Positions 12,181 to 24,133 are shown, counted from the first letter of the stretch. The stretch is DNA of 64,000 bases from Hippopus hippopus (GCA_946811185.2 OX328101.1:21126122-21190121), one strand, 5' to 3'. Notes: generated from the sequence alone by a model not told the origin. Program-made: numbers and translations.

Positions 12181-12590
12181 CAATAGCAAAGTAAGGTTCC
12201 ACAATATTTATCCGCTGAAGTAGTTAAAATTTCAGTTTGAAGTCCATTTTGATGTGAAATGAAATTTACAGATTTGCTCTAGGACTCACCTGAAATAGAA
12301 AAAAAAAAAGACACTGTTTATTCTTCCATTTGTTGCCTTTCTCTCCCCCCCACCCCCCCCCCCTTTCCTACCTGGATCTGAACCTACTGCATAGTCAATC
12401 AAATTTCTAAGCTTGCACAATTTAGGTGGACATAAAAGAGTCCTAATATTATTTTTCAAGGACACTGCTGTTCAATATTTCTTTTTTTGTAAAAGTTCTT
12501 TCCATTGTGCTGGGTACAGTATCACTAAACTTGTATGGCTGATTGTTATTCTGTGATTTCATCGTCTCGCCAAACTATGAAGAAAATTTA
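12181..12590. other. No gene seen; poly-C tract
   Basis: Contains a C-rich run at about 12345-12362. No coding or repeat boundary recognised. Confidence 0.4.
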
Positions 12591-12886
12591 TTATCCTATG
12601 CCGAAGGCAGAGGGATATGGTTTTAGCATTGTCCGTCTATCTGTCTATCCTTCCATCCGTCTGTGTGTCCATCCAGGACAATATCTCAAATACCATTGAA
12701 CGGAATTTCATGAAACTTTATACGTGTGTACAATAACCTATTCTGCAGATATATTTTTTTTTTTTTGTTGTTTTTTTTGATTCTATGGAAAATGGCCGAC
12801 TGGGAGTGATTTTGAGTTATGCGGTCGCGTAAATTTTTGAAAAGGTCTTTTTCGGCGGAGGATATCATTTCAGTGAAATTGCTTGT
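12591..12886 (+). mobile_element. HINE/pearl-like element, TTATCC family, copy 1
   Basis: About 296 bp. 5' end TTATCCTATGCCGAAGGCAG, then GTCCGTCTATCTG repeats. 3' end GGCGGAGGATATC, hairpin ATTTC-AGT-GAAAT, tgCTTG before TT. Aligns along its length with 24134-24457. Confidence 0.7.
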
Positions 12887-13204
12887 TTATTGCAGTATAA
12901 ACTTGATCAACTTTCAAAGGTAAAAAAGAAACAAAATAAGTGTGAAAAAGTCTTTGGTGGCATTTCATTTGTGTAATCCTGCCTAATTTCAGCATTGATA
13001 GTATTTGTCTTTCAGACTGTCATTATAAAAAAATAATACATAAACAATGTGGGATACAAATTCTTTTCTTACAAAAACAGACAAATTTCTGATTGTTTAG
13101 GGAAAGTCCTGGAAGAATTATAACACCAATATTGCACCCTTTATAAGGAATTTGACCATCCAGTTTATTTATGCCTGTTGAGAAAAAATGTATTTTGTAG
13201 CATG
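12887..13204. other. No gene seen
   Basis: AT-rich DNA between two repeats; nothing recognised. Confidence 0.4.
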
Positions 13205-16095
13205 TATATGCTCTGAAGTAACATATTATTGAGGGTAATTAGGATTTTTATGCCCCCCTTCAACGAAGTGGGGGTATATTGCTTTGCAAATGTCGGTCGG
13301 TCCGTTGGTCGGTCGGTCCGTCCGTCCGTCGGTGGGTCGGTAGACCTTACCTTGTCCGGATGATAACTAGAAACAGAATTGACCTAGGTTTGTCAAATTT
13401 GGCACAGACATGCGTCTCGGAGTGTAGATGATCCCTATTGATTTTTGAGGTCAATTGGTCAAAGGTCAAGGTCACAGTGACCGTCAACATGTTGATATAT
13501 GGACCAAACCTTGTCCGGATGATAACTAGACACAGAATTGACCTAGGTTCATCAAGTTTGGCACAGACATTTGTCTCTGAGTGCAGATGATCCCTATTGA
13601 TTTTGAAATTAATCCATCAAAGGTCAAGGTCACAGTGGCCTTCAACTTAATATTTAGACCTAACCTTGTCCAGACGATAACTAGACACAGAATTGACCTA
13701 GGTCCTTCAAATTCTGTACAGATATTCATCTTGGAGTGTAGATGATCCCTATCGATTTTAAGGTTAATCCGTGAAAGGTCAAGGTCACAGTGACCACCAG
13801 ATGATTCAGGGCCCGCGTTGCCGTTCGCCACTTGAGCTATTTGCTAAAAAAAAATTAAAGTGTCTCAAAAATCATCATGTGGCTCAACTTGTGGCTCCAA
13901 CATTTTATTTGCGTATTACGGGGAAGTAGTAAGCATCGAAGTTGACTGGGAAAAAGCGGAAGTCGAACGCGCGTGCCAAAAAGAAAATCAATAACCCAGT
14001 CTGTGTATCAGTGACTGTTTACAATCTTGTATGTATACACACGGCGGTGTGTATAATTATGCGAACTGTTGACAGATTATGAGGTTTAACAATTGAAGTG
14101 GGCTATAAATCAAAAAGATGACATCGATATTTCCCAATCAATTCTTTTGATACCAGTTTATGAACCGTGCCACTTCCTGTATCAATGTGGCAGTAGGGGG
14201 GCATGACTGTTTTACAAACAGACATCTTGTTTAATAGAATATTGTCCTGAACCGATGTATCTCTGTTTGAAGTAACATGAATGTGGATATTTTTAGGATT
14301 TTTCAACAGAATATTGTCTGCAACCAATGTAACTGTGTTTGAAGTAGCATATGAATGAGGTTAATTTTAGGATTTTTCAATAGAATATTGTCTGCAACAG
14401 ATGTATCTCTGTTTGACGTAACATGAATGAGGGTATTTTTAGCATTTTTTATTAGAATATTTTCTGTAACCAATGTATCTCTGTTTGAAATAGCGTATGA
14501 ATGAGGGTAATTTTAGCATTTTTTATTAGAATACTGTCCGCTACGGATGTATCTGTGTTTGCTGTAGAGTGAGAATGAGGGTAATTTTATCATTTTTTTA
14601 ATGGAATACTGTCCTAAACCGATGTATCTGTGTGTGCTGTAGCGCATGAATGAGGGTAATTTTAGCATTTTTATTAGAATACTGTCTGCAATGGATGTAT
14701 CTGTGTTTGCTGTAGCGCATGAATGAGGGTAATTTTAGCATTTTATAATAGAGTACCGTCCTGAACCAATGCATCTGATTTTGAAGTAGAGCAAGAATGA
14801 GGGTATCAGCATTTTTTTTTTATTAGAATACTGTCCTGAACCGATGAATCTGCATTTGAAGTTGCGCATGAATGAGGGTATGTTTAGGATTTTTTATTGG
14901 AATACTGTCCTGAAACGATGTATCTGCATTTGAAGTAGTGTATGAATGCAGGTATTTTTAGCATTTTTTAAAAGAATACTGTCCTGAACCGAAGTATCTG
15001 CGTTTGAAGTAGCGTATGAATGAGGGTAATTTTAGGATTTTTTAATAGAATACTGTCCTGAACCAATGCATCTGCGTTTGAAGTAGCCTATGAATTTGGG
15101 TAATTTTAGCATTTTTTAATAGAATACTGTCCGCAACCTATGTATCTGTGAGGTAATATATGAATGAGGGTATTTTTAGGATTTTTTAATAGAAATCAGT
15201 CAGGAACCAATGTGTCTGTGTTTGAAGTAGTACGAATGAGGGTATCTTTAGCATTTTCTAATAGAATACTGTCCTGAACCAATGCATCTACGTTTGAAGT
15301 AGCGCATGAATGAGGGTAATTTTATCATTTTTTTAATGGAATACTGTCCGGAACCAATGCATCTGCATTTGATGTAGCGCATGAATGAGGGTAATTTTAT
15401 CATTTTTTTAATGGAATACTGTCCTGAACTGATGCATCTGCGTTTGAAGTAGCATATGGTTGAGTGTATCTTTAGGATTTTTTTAATAGAATACTGTCTG
15501 GAACGCATGTATCTGCGTTTGAAGTAGTGTATAAATGAGGGTAACTTTAGTTTTTTTTAATTAAAATACTGTCTGCCAACCAATGTATCTGCGTTTGAAG
15601 TAGTGTATGAATGATGGTAATTTTAGCATTTTTTAATAGAATACTGTCTGCAGCCGATGTATCTGCGTAAGAAGTAGCGTATGAATGAGGGTATCTTTAG
15701 GATTTTTTAATAAAATACTGTCTGGAACCAATGTAGCTGCGTTTGAAGTAGCGTATGAAGGGGGGTAATTTTAGGATTTTTTAGGATACTGTCCGGAAAC
15801 ATTGCATCTGCATTTTAAGTAGCGTATGAATGAGGGTATCTTTAGGATTTTTTAACAGAATACTGTCAGGAACCGATGTATCTGTGTTTGAAGTAACATA
15901 TGAATGAGGGTATCTTTAGCATTTTTAAATAGAATATTGTCTGGAACCAATATATCTGTGTTTGAAGTAACATATGAATGAGGGTATCTTTAGCATTTTT
16001 TAATAGAATATTGTCCGGAACCAATGTATCTGTGTTTGAAGTAAAATGAATGAGAGTATCTTTAGGATTTTTTGAAAGAATATTGTCTGGAATCA
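13205..16095 (+). repeat. 74 bp minisatellite, about 25 units, split by an insertion
   Basis: Unit reads roughly GAAGTAGCGTATGAATGAGG, GTAATTTTAGCATTTTTTAA, TAGAATACTGTCCTGAACCG, ATGTATCTGCGTTT. 'gaatgagggta' recurs about every 74 bp from 14267 to 16045 (25 occurrences with drift). A lone half-unit at 13212-13247 precedes an inserted element (13249-14227), and the other half resumes at about 14228, so the array originally began further left. Some units can be read as short open frames, but these follow from the period and show no protein family signature. Confidence 0.9.
13249..14227 (+). mobile_element. HINE/pearl-like element, ATGCCCCC family, inserted in the minisatellite
   Basis: 5' end ATGCCCCCCTTCAACGAAGT with partner GTGGGGGTATAT, then GGTCGGTCCGTCC repeats. 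Three ~157 bp core units follow (13350, 13507, 13665), each with CTTGTCC-GATGATAACTAGA and AAAGGTCAAGGTCACAGTG. 3' end: GGGGGGCATGA, hairpin CTGTTTTACAAACAG, acatCTTG before TTT. The minisatellite unit is interrupted exactly between its T-run halves, fixing both ends and suggesting T^T insertion without a clear target duplication. Microsatellite, ~160 bp core repeats and 3' hairpin are the described layout of bivalve pearl elements. Confidence 0.75.
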
Positions 16096-16131
16096 ATGAA
16101 CCTAGAGCATTGATACTTGGTATGAAGCATG

Positions 16132-16676
16132 AACCCTTCACTACACAATCCACACTTGTAACAACCCCGAGAAAGAAGTCTTTTGAAAACATTGTAGGAA
16201 AAGGAGAGCATTTTCTCTCCTTTTCCCACAATGTTTTCTATCCTTCTTAAAACAATTTTTATTTTTTGAGTCATTATACCCCCGCAAAACAAATGTTTGC
16301 GGGAGTATACTGGAATCAGCCTGTCTGTCCGTGTGTCCATCCGTCCGTGTGTCTGTCCATGTGTCCGTCCGTGTGTCCGTCTGTGTACAAAATACTAGTA
16401 ATTTTGTGTCGCAAACTCCTCCTACAGTTTTCCTTCAATTGTATTCAAACTTTGCACATATATTGATCATATATTGAAGATTTGCAAGACGCAATTTTTA
16501 AGTGTCAACTCCTGGTTCAGGAATTATTTCCCCTTGAACTTGACACTTTTTTCTGTCAAAGCGCTGGCGGGGGTATTAAGTCACATTCAGTGACAGCTCT
16601 AGTTTTTATTGTGTTGTCAGCATAATGCTTTTTTTTAAATTTGGACTAGTCTAAAATTTTGTCATTTAGTTAAGAG
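16132..16676 (+). mobile_element. M1 MITE, split by nested element
   Basis: Left end ACCCTTCACTACACAATCC, centre AAAACATTGTAGGAAAAGG / CTCCTTTTCCCACAATG, right end TAAAATTTTGTCATTTAGTT. The right arm is opened at 16275 and resumes at 16603. Confidence 0.75.
16275..16602 (+). mobile_element. HINE/pearl-like element, TATACCCC family, copy 1
   Basis: About 328 bp. 5' TATACCCCCGCAAAAC with hairpin partner GTTTGCGGGAGTATA, then (CCGTGTGTCC)n. 3' GCGGGGGTAT as subterminal inverted partner, hairpin GTCAC-ATTCA-GTGAC, agctCTAG before TTTTT. It sits in the right arm of an M1 MITE, which defines both edges and shows it is younger than that MITE. Confidence 0.8.
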
Positions 16677-17049
16677 TTACTGTTATTTAAACTGTGCTCT
16701 TTGGAGAAATGATTCTGCCTGATTGTCACATTTGTATAGTGTTGTAATTTTTTTTTCCTTTGTTTTTTAATCTTCTTGACTGGAACCAAGAAGTCTAAGA
16801 TGGTATGACCTCAGACTAAAGATTTCCTAAACAAATTTTTTTTCTGTTCTTATCTGAAATCGTTGGGCTTAGAATCTTAAAGTAAGTTTCTTCAAGTTCT
16901 GCCAGAGGAGTCAAAATTGGCCCTGTACCGAGGGTCTGTTGTTGTACAAGGAGATCTATAATTTTTTTTTAATATTCTATGAAGAGTTTATGCCAAGAGT
17001 CTAAATGTTTGTAGTACATAGCATTAAAAGAGTATTCTTTAGCTTAGTT

Positions 17050-18431
17050 GTTGAAGTCCCGTACGGGCGGGTGGGAGGCGTCCAGTTCTTTGTCCGGAGC
17101 ATAACTTGTCATCTGCAGTCTGATTGACTTGAAACTTGGCATTTGTGTTTGTTGCAATAATATGGAGTGCATGGCAAAATAACCATGACTCTACCTCATG
17201 CTGTCTTTGAGTTATTTCCCTTTGTCATTTTTACAGCATTTTCTGCTTGTCCGGAGCATAACTTTGTTATCTCCAGTCTGATTGACTTGAAACTTGGCAT
17301 TTGTGTTTGTTGCAATAATACGGAGTGCAGTGTGAAAGAACCATAACTCTACCTCATGCTATCTGAGTTATTTCCCTTTGATCATCATTTTTACAGCATT
17401 TTCTGCTTGTCCGGAATATAACTGTCATTTTTAGTCTGAACATCTTCAAATTTGGTATGCATGTGTGTTGAAAAATTACGGAGTGCAATGCACAAGAACC
17501 ATAACTCTTCCTAGCACGAATTTTGAGTTATTCCCCCTTAGATCTTCATTTTTATAGCATTTCTTGCTTGTCCGGAGCATAACTTTGTCATCTTAAGTAG
17601 GAATGGCTTGAAATATGGTATGGTTATTTGTTGCAATATTTGGAAGTGCAGTGCGCAAGAATTGTAACTCTACCTCGTGCTGTCTTTGAGTTATTTCCCT
17701 TTGATCATCATTATACCCCTGCAAAACGAATGTTTTCGGGGGTATACTGGAATCGGCCTGTGTGTCCGTCCGTCCATGTGTCCGTCCGTGTGTTTGTCCA
17801 TGTGTCCGTCTGTGTACAAAAAACTGTCAAAGCGCTGGCGGGGGTATAAAGTCACATTCAGTGACAGCTCTAGTTTTTACAGCATTTAGTGCTTGTCAGG
17901 AATATAACTTTGTCATCTCAAGTCAGAATGACTTCAAATTTGGTATGCATGTTTGTTGCAATATTACGGAGTACATTGCGCAAGAACAATAACTCTACCT
18001 AGTGCGGATTTTGAGTAATTCCACTTTGATCTTCATTTTTACAGTATTTCTTGCTTGTTCGGAACAGAACTTTGTCACGTCAAGTCAAATTAACTTGAGA
18101 CTTGGTAAACATGTTTGTTGCAGTTACGAAAAGTGCAATGCACTGGAGCTGTAACCTTACCTAATGCCCTTTTGGAATTATTCCCTATTAATTATTTTTT
18201 TTTTTACAGCTTTTTAATGCTTCTCTACAATATAACTTTGTCTTTTCATGTTTGAATGACCTGAAACTTTATATGCATGTTTCCTTAACATGAGAGGAGA
18301 CATTCATGCCTATTTCAATCACATGATTTCTGCTGCACTACCATTTTCCTCTACCTGCCCTTTACAATTATTATCCCCTCTTGACAACTAGCGGTGGCAC
18401 GGGCGTATCTTGAGACAATTTGCCGCTCTTG
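17050..18431 (+). mobile_element. HINE/pearl-like element with seven ~160 bp core units
   Basis: 5' region AAGTCCCGTACGGGCGGGTG. Seven tandem units begin CTTGTCCGGAGCATAACTTT near 17091, 17248, 17408, 17568, 17893, 18054 and 18221, each with a GACTTGAAACTTGGCAT segment and a TTTGAGTTATTTCCCTTTG segment. 3' end CACGGGCGTATCTTG...CGCTCTTG before TTTTT. One unit is opened by a TATACCCC element (17712-17873). The 5' boundary is uncertain by tens of bases. Confidence 0.6.
17712..17873 (+). mobile_element. TATACCCC-family element, copy 2, internally deleted
   Basis: Same ends as 16275-16602 but only 162 bp: TATACCCCTGCAAAACG at the left; GGCGGGGGTATAAAGTCACA, TTCAGTGACAGCTCTAG at the right. The neighbouring units read CATCATTTTTACAGC where this one reads CATCAT[element]TTTTTACAGC, giving direct evidence for insertion at T^T with no multi-base target duplication. 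Confidence 0.8.
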
Positions 18432-19045
18432 TTTTTTAATCTTTGTGGCTGAAACTTGGTAGATTTTGGGCCCTAGGGTCAGAATATTACAGTAAGTATG
18501 AAGCAACATATAATCATTACCTTAGATGTTTAAGTCCTGCACATGGGGTGAAAGATGGCCCTGTTCCCAAGGTCTGTTGTTGTACTTGGGGTTCTAAAGT
18601 TTTGTAAAAAAATTTTTTGCCAAAACTGTGAAGATGTTAGGCCAAAGAGTCTAAATGATAAGTATTTAGCATCAAAACATAATTATTCATCTAAAATGTT
18701 CAAGTCCTGCACATGGGGTCAAAGATGGCCCTGTTCCCAAGGGCTGTTGATGTTCTAGGGGTTCTATAATTTTTAAAATCTACTTGGCTGACACTATTGA
18801 GATTATAGGCCTAACAGTCTGAAAATCTAGTATATAAAATAAAAAGATAATTATAAATCTAAGTTGTTAAAGTTCTGCAAATGGGGTCAAAGATTACCCT
18901 GTTTTTCCCCAATGTCTGTTGTTGTACTTTGGGTTCTATAAGTTTTTTTTAATCTTTTTGGCTGAAACTATGGAGATATTAGGCCTAAGAGTCTGAATAT
19001 TAAGTATGTTGCATCAAAAGATAATTATTCATTTAAGTTGTTCAA

Positions 19046-19222
19046 GTCAAAACATTGTTGGGGAAGGAAGAAATTGCTGGTAACCAGAAGAAAATGTGGT
19101 GACCAGCATTTTCTTTCCAACAATGTATTCTACCCTTTCAAAGACAATCTCCAACATTTTAGCCACACTGATTTTGTTGTCTTCAAGTGCTTTGGATAAG
19201 AAAAAGTCAAAAAAGTTATCAT
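19046..19222 (-). mobile_element. M1 MITE, diverged, in R1 array
   Basis: AAAACATTGTTGGGGAAGGA, a partly duplicated centre (CTGGTAACCAG...GTGACCAGCATTTTC) and CCAACAATGTATTCTACCCT. Confidence 0.55.
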
Positions 19223-20130
19223 ATCCGAGTTGTTCAAGTCCTGCACATGGGGTCAAAGATGGCCCTGTTCCCAAGGTCTGTTGTTCTATACAGATTTCTT
19301 AAGGTTTTATGGAGACTTTAGGCCTTAAGTCTTACATTTAAGTAAGTAGTATCATAAGAAGATTCTTTATATAAAGTTTAAGTCCTGGGTCAAATGTGGC
19401 CCTTTTCCAAGGGTTTGTTGTTGTACAGAGTTTTGTTGGTTTTTTTCTTGGAACACAGAGGCAACAGCACTGATATTTTGGTATGTTGCATCAAGGGATG
19501 GTCCTAAAAGTCGTTAAAATTGGTCAAATGCTATCAAAGTTGGCCATGCCCAGGGTAAACATATTTCTAGAAAAAAATAGAAATAATTATAATATGATTA
19601 ATGAAAACCTTCTCCTCTTAAGCCATTAGGCCTGGTGTGTTGATATTATGTAGCATCACATGGTCTTGTATGAATAGAGTAAACATCATCAAAAAAAGTC
19701 CTGCCCATGGGTCAGTTATTTTGCAGAGTTACAATTTCATTTTCTTTTTTTCTTTTCTTGTCTTGAAGTATTGGGCCATGAGCCTGATATTTGGTCTCAG
19801 TACTATAAAATGTATGATTTAAATCCAAGTTGTTCAAAATGTGCTTCTGGATCAAAGAGGGGCCTGCAAAGGGGTCACCTGTTTTACTTTGAGTTCTGTA
19901 GGAATCTGTTTCAGAAATTTATCATTTTTTTTGTTCTTGTCTGAAAGCATGGAGCCTACAGCATGATAAATAGAGTAGTATCATAATGTGGTCCCTAGTC
20001 AAAGTTGTTCAAATTGTACCCTTTGGGTCAAAGCTGGTCCTGCCTCAGGTACACATATTTTACAGAAAGTAACATCAATAACTATTTTAAAAGAAGCATC
20101 TCTCTTAAGACCGTAAGGTCTAGTGTGTAG

Positions 20131-20494
20131 ATATTTTTTACACAGCATCATACTGTTGTCCTGTATCAGACTTGCAAGTTAGTGTCAATTTTGTTTAGAG
20201 ATAAAGGTCTGCTCTCATATCTTTTGAACCCTTTGCCTTATCTTAAAACTATTCAACCTTGATACTTGATGGCATGCAGAGTAGAAGTTTTGCATACCTG
20301 TCTGTAAAGCCAAGGTCATAGCAGGGTGTTTAAAAGGTCAAAAACAGATTTTGATGCTGATAAATATCTCTTGAACTTTGTCCAATTTTGAAGATCATTC
20401 ACACATATCTCATCAGAACCTGTACTGCCTATAAAACTTCACAAAAAGGCACTTATCCTGAAAAGATATTGATACTGTAAGCAGCACTCAGGGG
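20131..20494. other. No gene seen
   Basis: Repeat-like motifs ('caaggtcatagcaggg') recur loosely, but I cannot define a unit. Confidence 0.35.
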
Positions 20495-20665
20495 AAAGGG
20501 GGCTTAATGCAACTTCGTGATGCATTATACAAAGCAAGCTGTCACATAGTTTGACTTCATTTTGTCTAAGTACCAGCTGAGTATTGAGGAAAATTACCAC
20601 AATTTGACCAATAGCCTAAGTTTGGACCCTGGTAAGGCTGTGCATACTCAGAGGTCAATGTCTGC
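20495..20665 (+). mobile_element. M3 MITE, diverged partial copy
   Basis: AAAGGGGGCTTAATGCAACTT, TGATGCATTATACAAAGCAA and AATTTGACCAATAGCCTAAG align in order with the fuller copy at 26214-26490. The right terminus is not recognisable. Confidence 0.5.
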
Positions 20666-21049
20666 ATAAGAAAAAATTCTTAGGGGCCATCATAAATATG
20701 TTGACATTATAATTCAGCTGAAGTAGACTCATAGTAGTACTCAATATCTGAACCAATATTGTATAGAAAAGTTTTCAAAGGCCTTTGTTCCCATGACAAG
20801 TTGGTGTATATGGCTATGTCTCCCATAAATTTATTTTGGGAAGACATGTTGATTGCACTGAAGTTGCCTATATTGCTGACTGTCCATCCATGTGTCAAAA
20901 TTTTGTTATCTTCTATAATCTCGTCAACTGCTTACCCAATCATAAAAAGTATTTCACACACACATGTCTACCATAATGAGATGACATGCAGAGGTTTCAC
21001 ATAACATGCACTCATCCTTTATTATCATATTGATGGAGGATTTGATGCA

Positions 21050-21185
21050 AGCAAGTATCTAGTTGAAATAAAGCAATATTTATTGTTTAAACTAAAACTA
21101 CATAAAAAAATTTCTGGCTAATATCTAGTTGAAATAAAGCAATAGTTACAATAGTAACATAACTAAAACTACACAAATGACGTCT
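21050..21185 (+). repeat. Tandem duplication of ~73 bp
   Basis: TATCTAGTTGAAATAAAGCA occurs at about 21056 and 21124, each followed by an ACTAAAACTACA-like stretch and TCTGGCT. Confidence 0.8.
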
Positions 21186-21474
21186 GGCTCTTGTTTACAT
21201 GGAACATTGACATATATATAGCTTAAGTAAAGCTTAACTTATATAGATTAGATTTCATTCCTTTAGTAACAGCATTGAAGTCAAGAGTTTGATGACTTAA
21301 ACCTGTTGCAGTTCAGTCTGAAAATGGCATTGGTAAGTTGGTAACATTAAAAAAAATTGGGAAAGATCTTATAGAAACAGTGTCTTTGAAATGAATAGCT
21401 CAGACAAGTTGTCCTGGCTAAATGGGTGATTTCACTGCACTAGTAAGTATACATGAAATATGAATTTGATTATG

Positions 21475-22160
21475 AATTCATACCCACAGTGGTTTTTTTT
21501 TTTTTTCCTATCCATGAATTTTTGGGAAGTGGGAAGAGTAAGATTCCCACCAGTATGAGTCAATAGTTAGAATAACTGTAGACAAGATATTTTATACAAG
21601 CTACCCTAGTACTAGCTGAAATCCAGATAAATTTCAGGTTGATAATAGTCTACAAATAAAGAGTTTATGCTGTCACCAATGACGGATCAAGGCAAGCTAG
21701 AAAAGTTGTCGATCTATTCAGGGGCAGCTGTGTTTAATTTGCAAAGTCAATAAAAGCTACTTATATTGCCTTTTTTTTTGTTGAGAGGCATAAATAAATC
21801 CATTGATGTAGCATTTAGCAATCTGACAAAAAAGCTTAACCTAAGCTTGTTAGAAGAATAGCAAGTTCTACCATAGTATATTATGGTGCATGTTTGCCTG
21901 GACCCATACCAGTAATATAGTGCATTATGTTGCATGTTTGCCTGGACCCATACCAGTAATATAGTACATTATGGTGTATGTTTGCCTGGACCCATACCAG
22001 TAATGAGCTTGCATAAATTAATATCTTGCCTACAATTATCCAAACATTGCTTACACTGAAGGGAATCTAAACACTCCCAAAGATTTATACATAGAAACCT
22101 TGACCTCTATCAGAATTAGGCTAGCTGACATTGACCCAAGCTGTAACTGAAAAAAAGGAG
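21475..22160 (+). repeat. Dispersed repeat R2, copy 2
   Basis: Co-linear with 3780-4480 (GACGGATCAAGGCAAGCTAG, CTATTCAGGGGCAGC, ATATCTTGCCTA, TAGCTGACATTGACCC). It contains a private expansion of a ~63 bp unit at 21874-22008. Confidence 0.65.
21874..22008 (+). repeat. Three tandem copies of a ~63 bp unit
   Basis: ATGTTTGCCTGGACCCATAC followed by CAGTAAT occurs three times with few changes. The unit is absent in that form from the R2 copy at 3.8 kb, so the expansion is local and recent. Confidence 0.85.
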
Positions 22161-22605
22161 AATTAAAGTTGTACCTTGTCTATGTTATAAGAAAATGTTT
22201 CCTGAACCAAAGCCAGTGTTTATTTTGCTTAATTCTTGCCTACCAACGAATGTCTACAACACAACCTTAATTTCCTAGATACTGAGCAGTGCAAAGAAAA
22301 TACCCATTCAGCAAGAAAACCAGTCTGAGCAATGATTGTTTAGAATATTTTTGTGTCAATTATACAATTTTGGTTTAATAGACTTTTTTGCCAAAATTAA
22401 AACTGAGACTACACTTTGCTCAAATCCATCAGAGGCTTTTATCCACCTAAAATGCTGACATACATGTAGACAGTTGAAATAAAAAGGTAACTTACATGGA
22501 AGAACAAATCCTAAATTATTGTTACTATATAAAAGTTTAACAGAGGCCATACATGCACTTGTAAAGATGTTGACTTATAATTTACTTGAAGTCAAACTTT
22601 AACAT

Positions 22606-22697
22606 TTAACTCTTTACAAAATGATGGAATTTTAGACCTGTCCAAGTTGCTTCTTTCTCAGGGTCTGTTTAATCAGTATAGCGTGATAAAGGGTTAA
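22606..22697 (-). mobile_element. M1 MITE, internally deleted
   Basis: Both termini present (TTAACTCTTTACAAAATG and GTGATAAAGGGTTAA), but the central palindrome is gone, leaving about 92 bp. Confidence 0.6.
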
Positions 22698-22837
22698 AGA
22701 ATACACAAATCCAGAATTGCATATGAAGTTTCTAAGGCCCGTGCATAAGAAAAAGCTGAACCAAGTGAACTAAAACTGCTATCTTAAATTTCTCTAGGGC
22801 GTTATCCCTATGAGATGTGGGCATAATTAGGTAGTCA

Positions 22838-23050
22838 GCTCTTTACTAGGCAGCAAATTTTGGACTGGTCCAAATTCAAAGCATTTTCAAACAACTAATT
22901 AAATGTGGCACAATTAATGAATTTTTTTTTCTTTGGAAAAGGTAGAAAAGATGGGAAAAGGACAATGCTGGTATTCTCCTTTCTCTACAGTGTTTTCAAA
23001 AGCTTTCTACCTCAAAGTCATTAAAGCTTGGAATTGTGTGGTAAGTGATT
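22838..23050 (-). mobile_element. M1 MITE
   Basis: Left arm GCTCTTTACTAGGCAGCAAA, TTTTGGACTGGTCCAAATTC; centre GGGAAAAGGACAATGCTGG / TTCTCCTTTCTC; right end GGAATTGTGTGGTAAGTG. Confidence 0.65.
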
Positions 23051-23635
23051 CAAGTAAAGTTGAGCTTAAAATAAATATCAGAAACAGAAATATGTAGGCC
23101 ATTATCCGCATGAGGTGTTGATTGTAGTTGAATTTAAGTTTAGCGTAATTTAGATAACTAATGTTGTGTATAAGTAGTCTCAAATGAGATGTTGACATAA
23201 TTCATAGAGTATTTAACTCAGTCTATAACAAACAGAATTTCTCTATAAAATTTGTCTCAGGCTTTGTCACTTAGAGATGTTGACATAATGTTAAATACCA
23301 AAACCAGCATTTTTCATGAAGGCTTTCAAAGTCCAGTTGAGATGTTTCTTACATTTGCCTGTCTGTCTGTCTATGGTTTTTTGTGTCACTTGATCCCCTG
23401 TTTTATAAGATATTTCATACATGTTTACCTTGATGTGACTACATGCAAAGCAGGGGTATCATCAGGCGGTATTTAAAGCTAACATGTACTAGAATATTTC
23501 TTGAACCCCATGTCGGATAATGAAAATATTTTACACACATTTCTCATTAATGATGTGACATGACATGACATGCAGAGTGGAGGCAGAGTTTTACTGGAAA
23601 CTAATTTTCTTATTCCAGTGATGTTTATATGGTAG

Positions 23636-23830
23636 CAGCCAATGTTTTCTCCAGTCTGCCACTTTGCATTTTTTAGTACTTCATTCTTTCTAAACCTGCT
23701 AGCTGCTTTCCCATGTAAACAAATGACATACTGCAAATTAGAATGCATTTTTAAGCACTTTATTCTTTCTAAACCCACTAGCTGCTTTCCTTCATAAACC
23801 AATGACAGATTACAAATTACAGTGCTCTGA
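23636..23830 (+). repeat. Tandem duplication of ~77 bp
   Basis: TTCATTCTTTCTAAACCTGC and TTTATTCTTTCTAAACCCAC head two adjacent units, each with CTAGCTGCTTTCC and AATGACA-TAC-AAATTA. Confidence 0.75.
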
Positions 23831-23989
23831 TTTTCCTCACAATGCAATTACATTTATCTTCTATAATTATATTACTCTATGGACGGTCAAAGCATTACAA
23901 TGATAAGATTTTTTTTATCATCCTGAGGCCTCAGATTATCATGGTTTTTCTTTCTGTAATTCTTTTACATAGTTTTATCACTTCAGAGC

Positions 23990-24100
23990 CCTAGCCTAGT
24001 ACTGGTGAAATCCAGGAAAATATGAATATATCAGCTGTTGCTGTGATATGACTGAAATAATGTTGAAAGCGGCATAAAACACCATTCAATCAATCAATAC
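23990..24100 (+). mobile_element. SINE 3' tail fragment
   Basis: CTAGTACTGGTGAAATCCAG, then GCTGTGATATGACTGAAATA, ATGTTGAAAGCGGCATAAAA and a (CAAT)n tail. This is the 3' layout seen in bivalve tRNA-derived SINEs. No tRNA-like head upstream, so the copy is 5'-truncated. Confidence 0.6.
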
Positions 24101-24133
24101 AAAGTTTTACCATACATTATACATTAAAGTATT

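Larger units (their letters stand above)
16755..20130 (+). repeat. Degenerate ~180 bp tandem repeat R1
   Basis: Units share TTTTTAATCTT-TGGCTGAAAC, a T-rich link, 'aagtcctgcacatggggtcaaagatggccctgttcccaaggt' (written here as one signature in parts: AAGTCCTGCACATGGGGTC and AAAGATGGCCCTGTTCCC) and GGTCTGTTGTTGTAC. Recognisable units start near 16755, 18433, 18610, 18775, 18950, 19235, 19380, 19610, 19790 and 19990. Divergence grows toward the right end. Other elements interrupt the series at 17050-18431 and 19046-19222. Confidence 0.65.

Noticed and set aside
12345..12362. C-rich run as a regulatory site
   Set aside because: Simple homopolymer next to A- and T-runs, with no supporting context.
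13205..16095. CRISPR-like array or repeat protein gene
   Set aside because: Repeats are contiguous without unique spacers, 74 bp long and drifting; open stretches follow the period, and the setting is eukaryotic.
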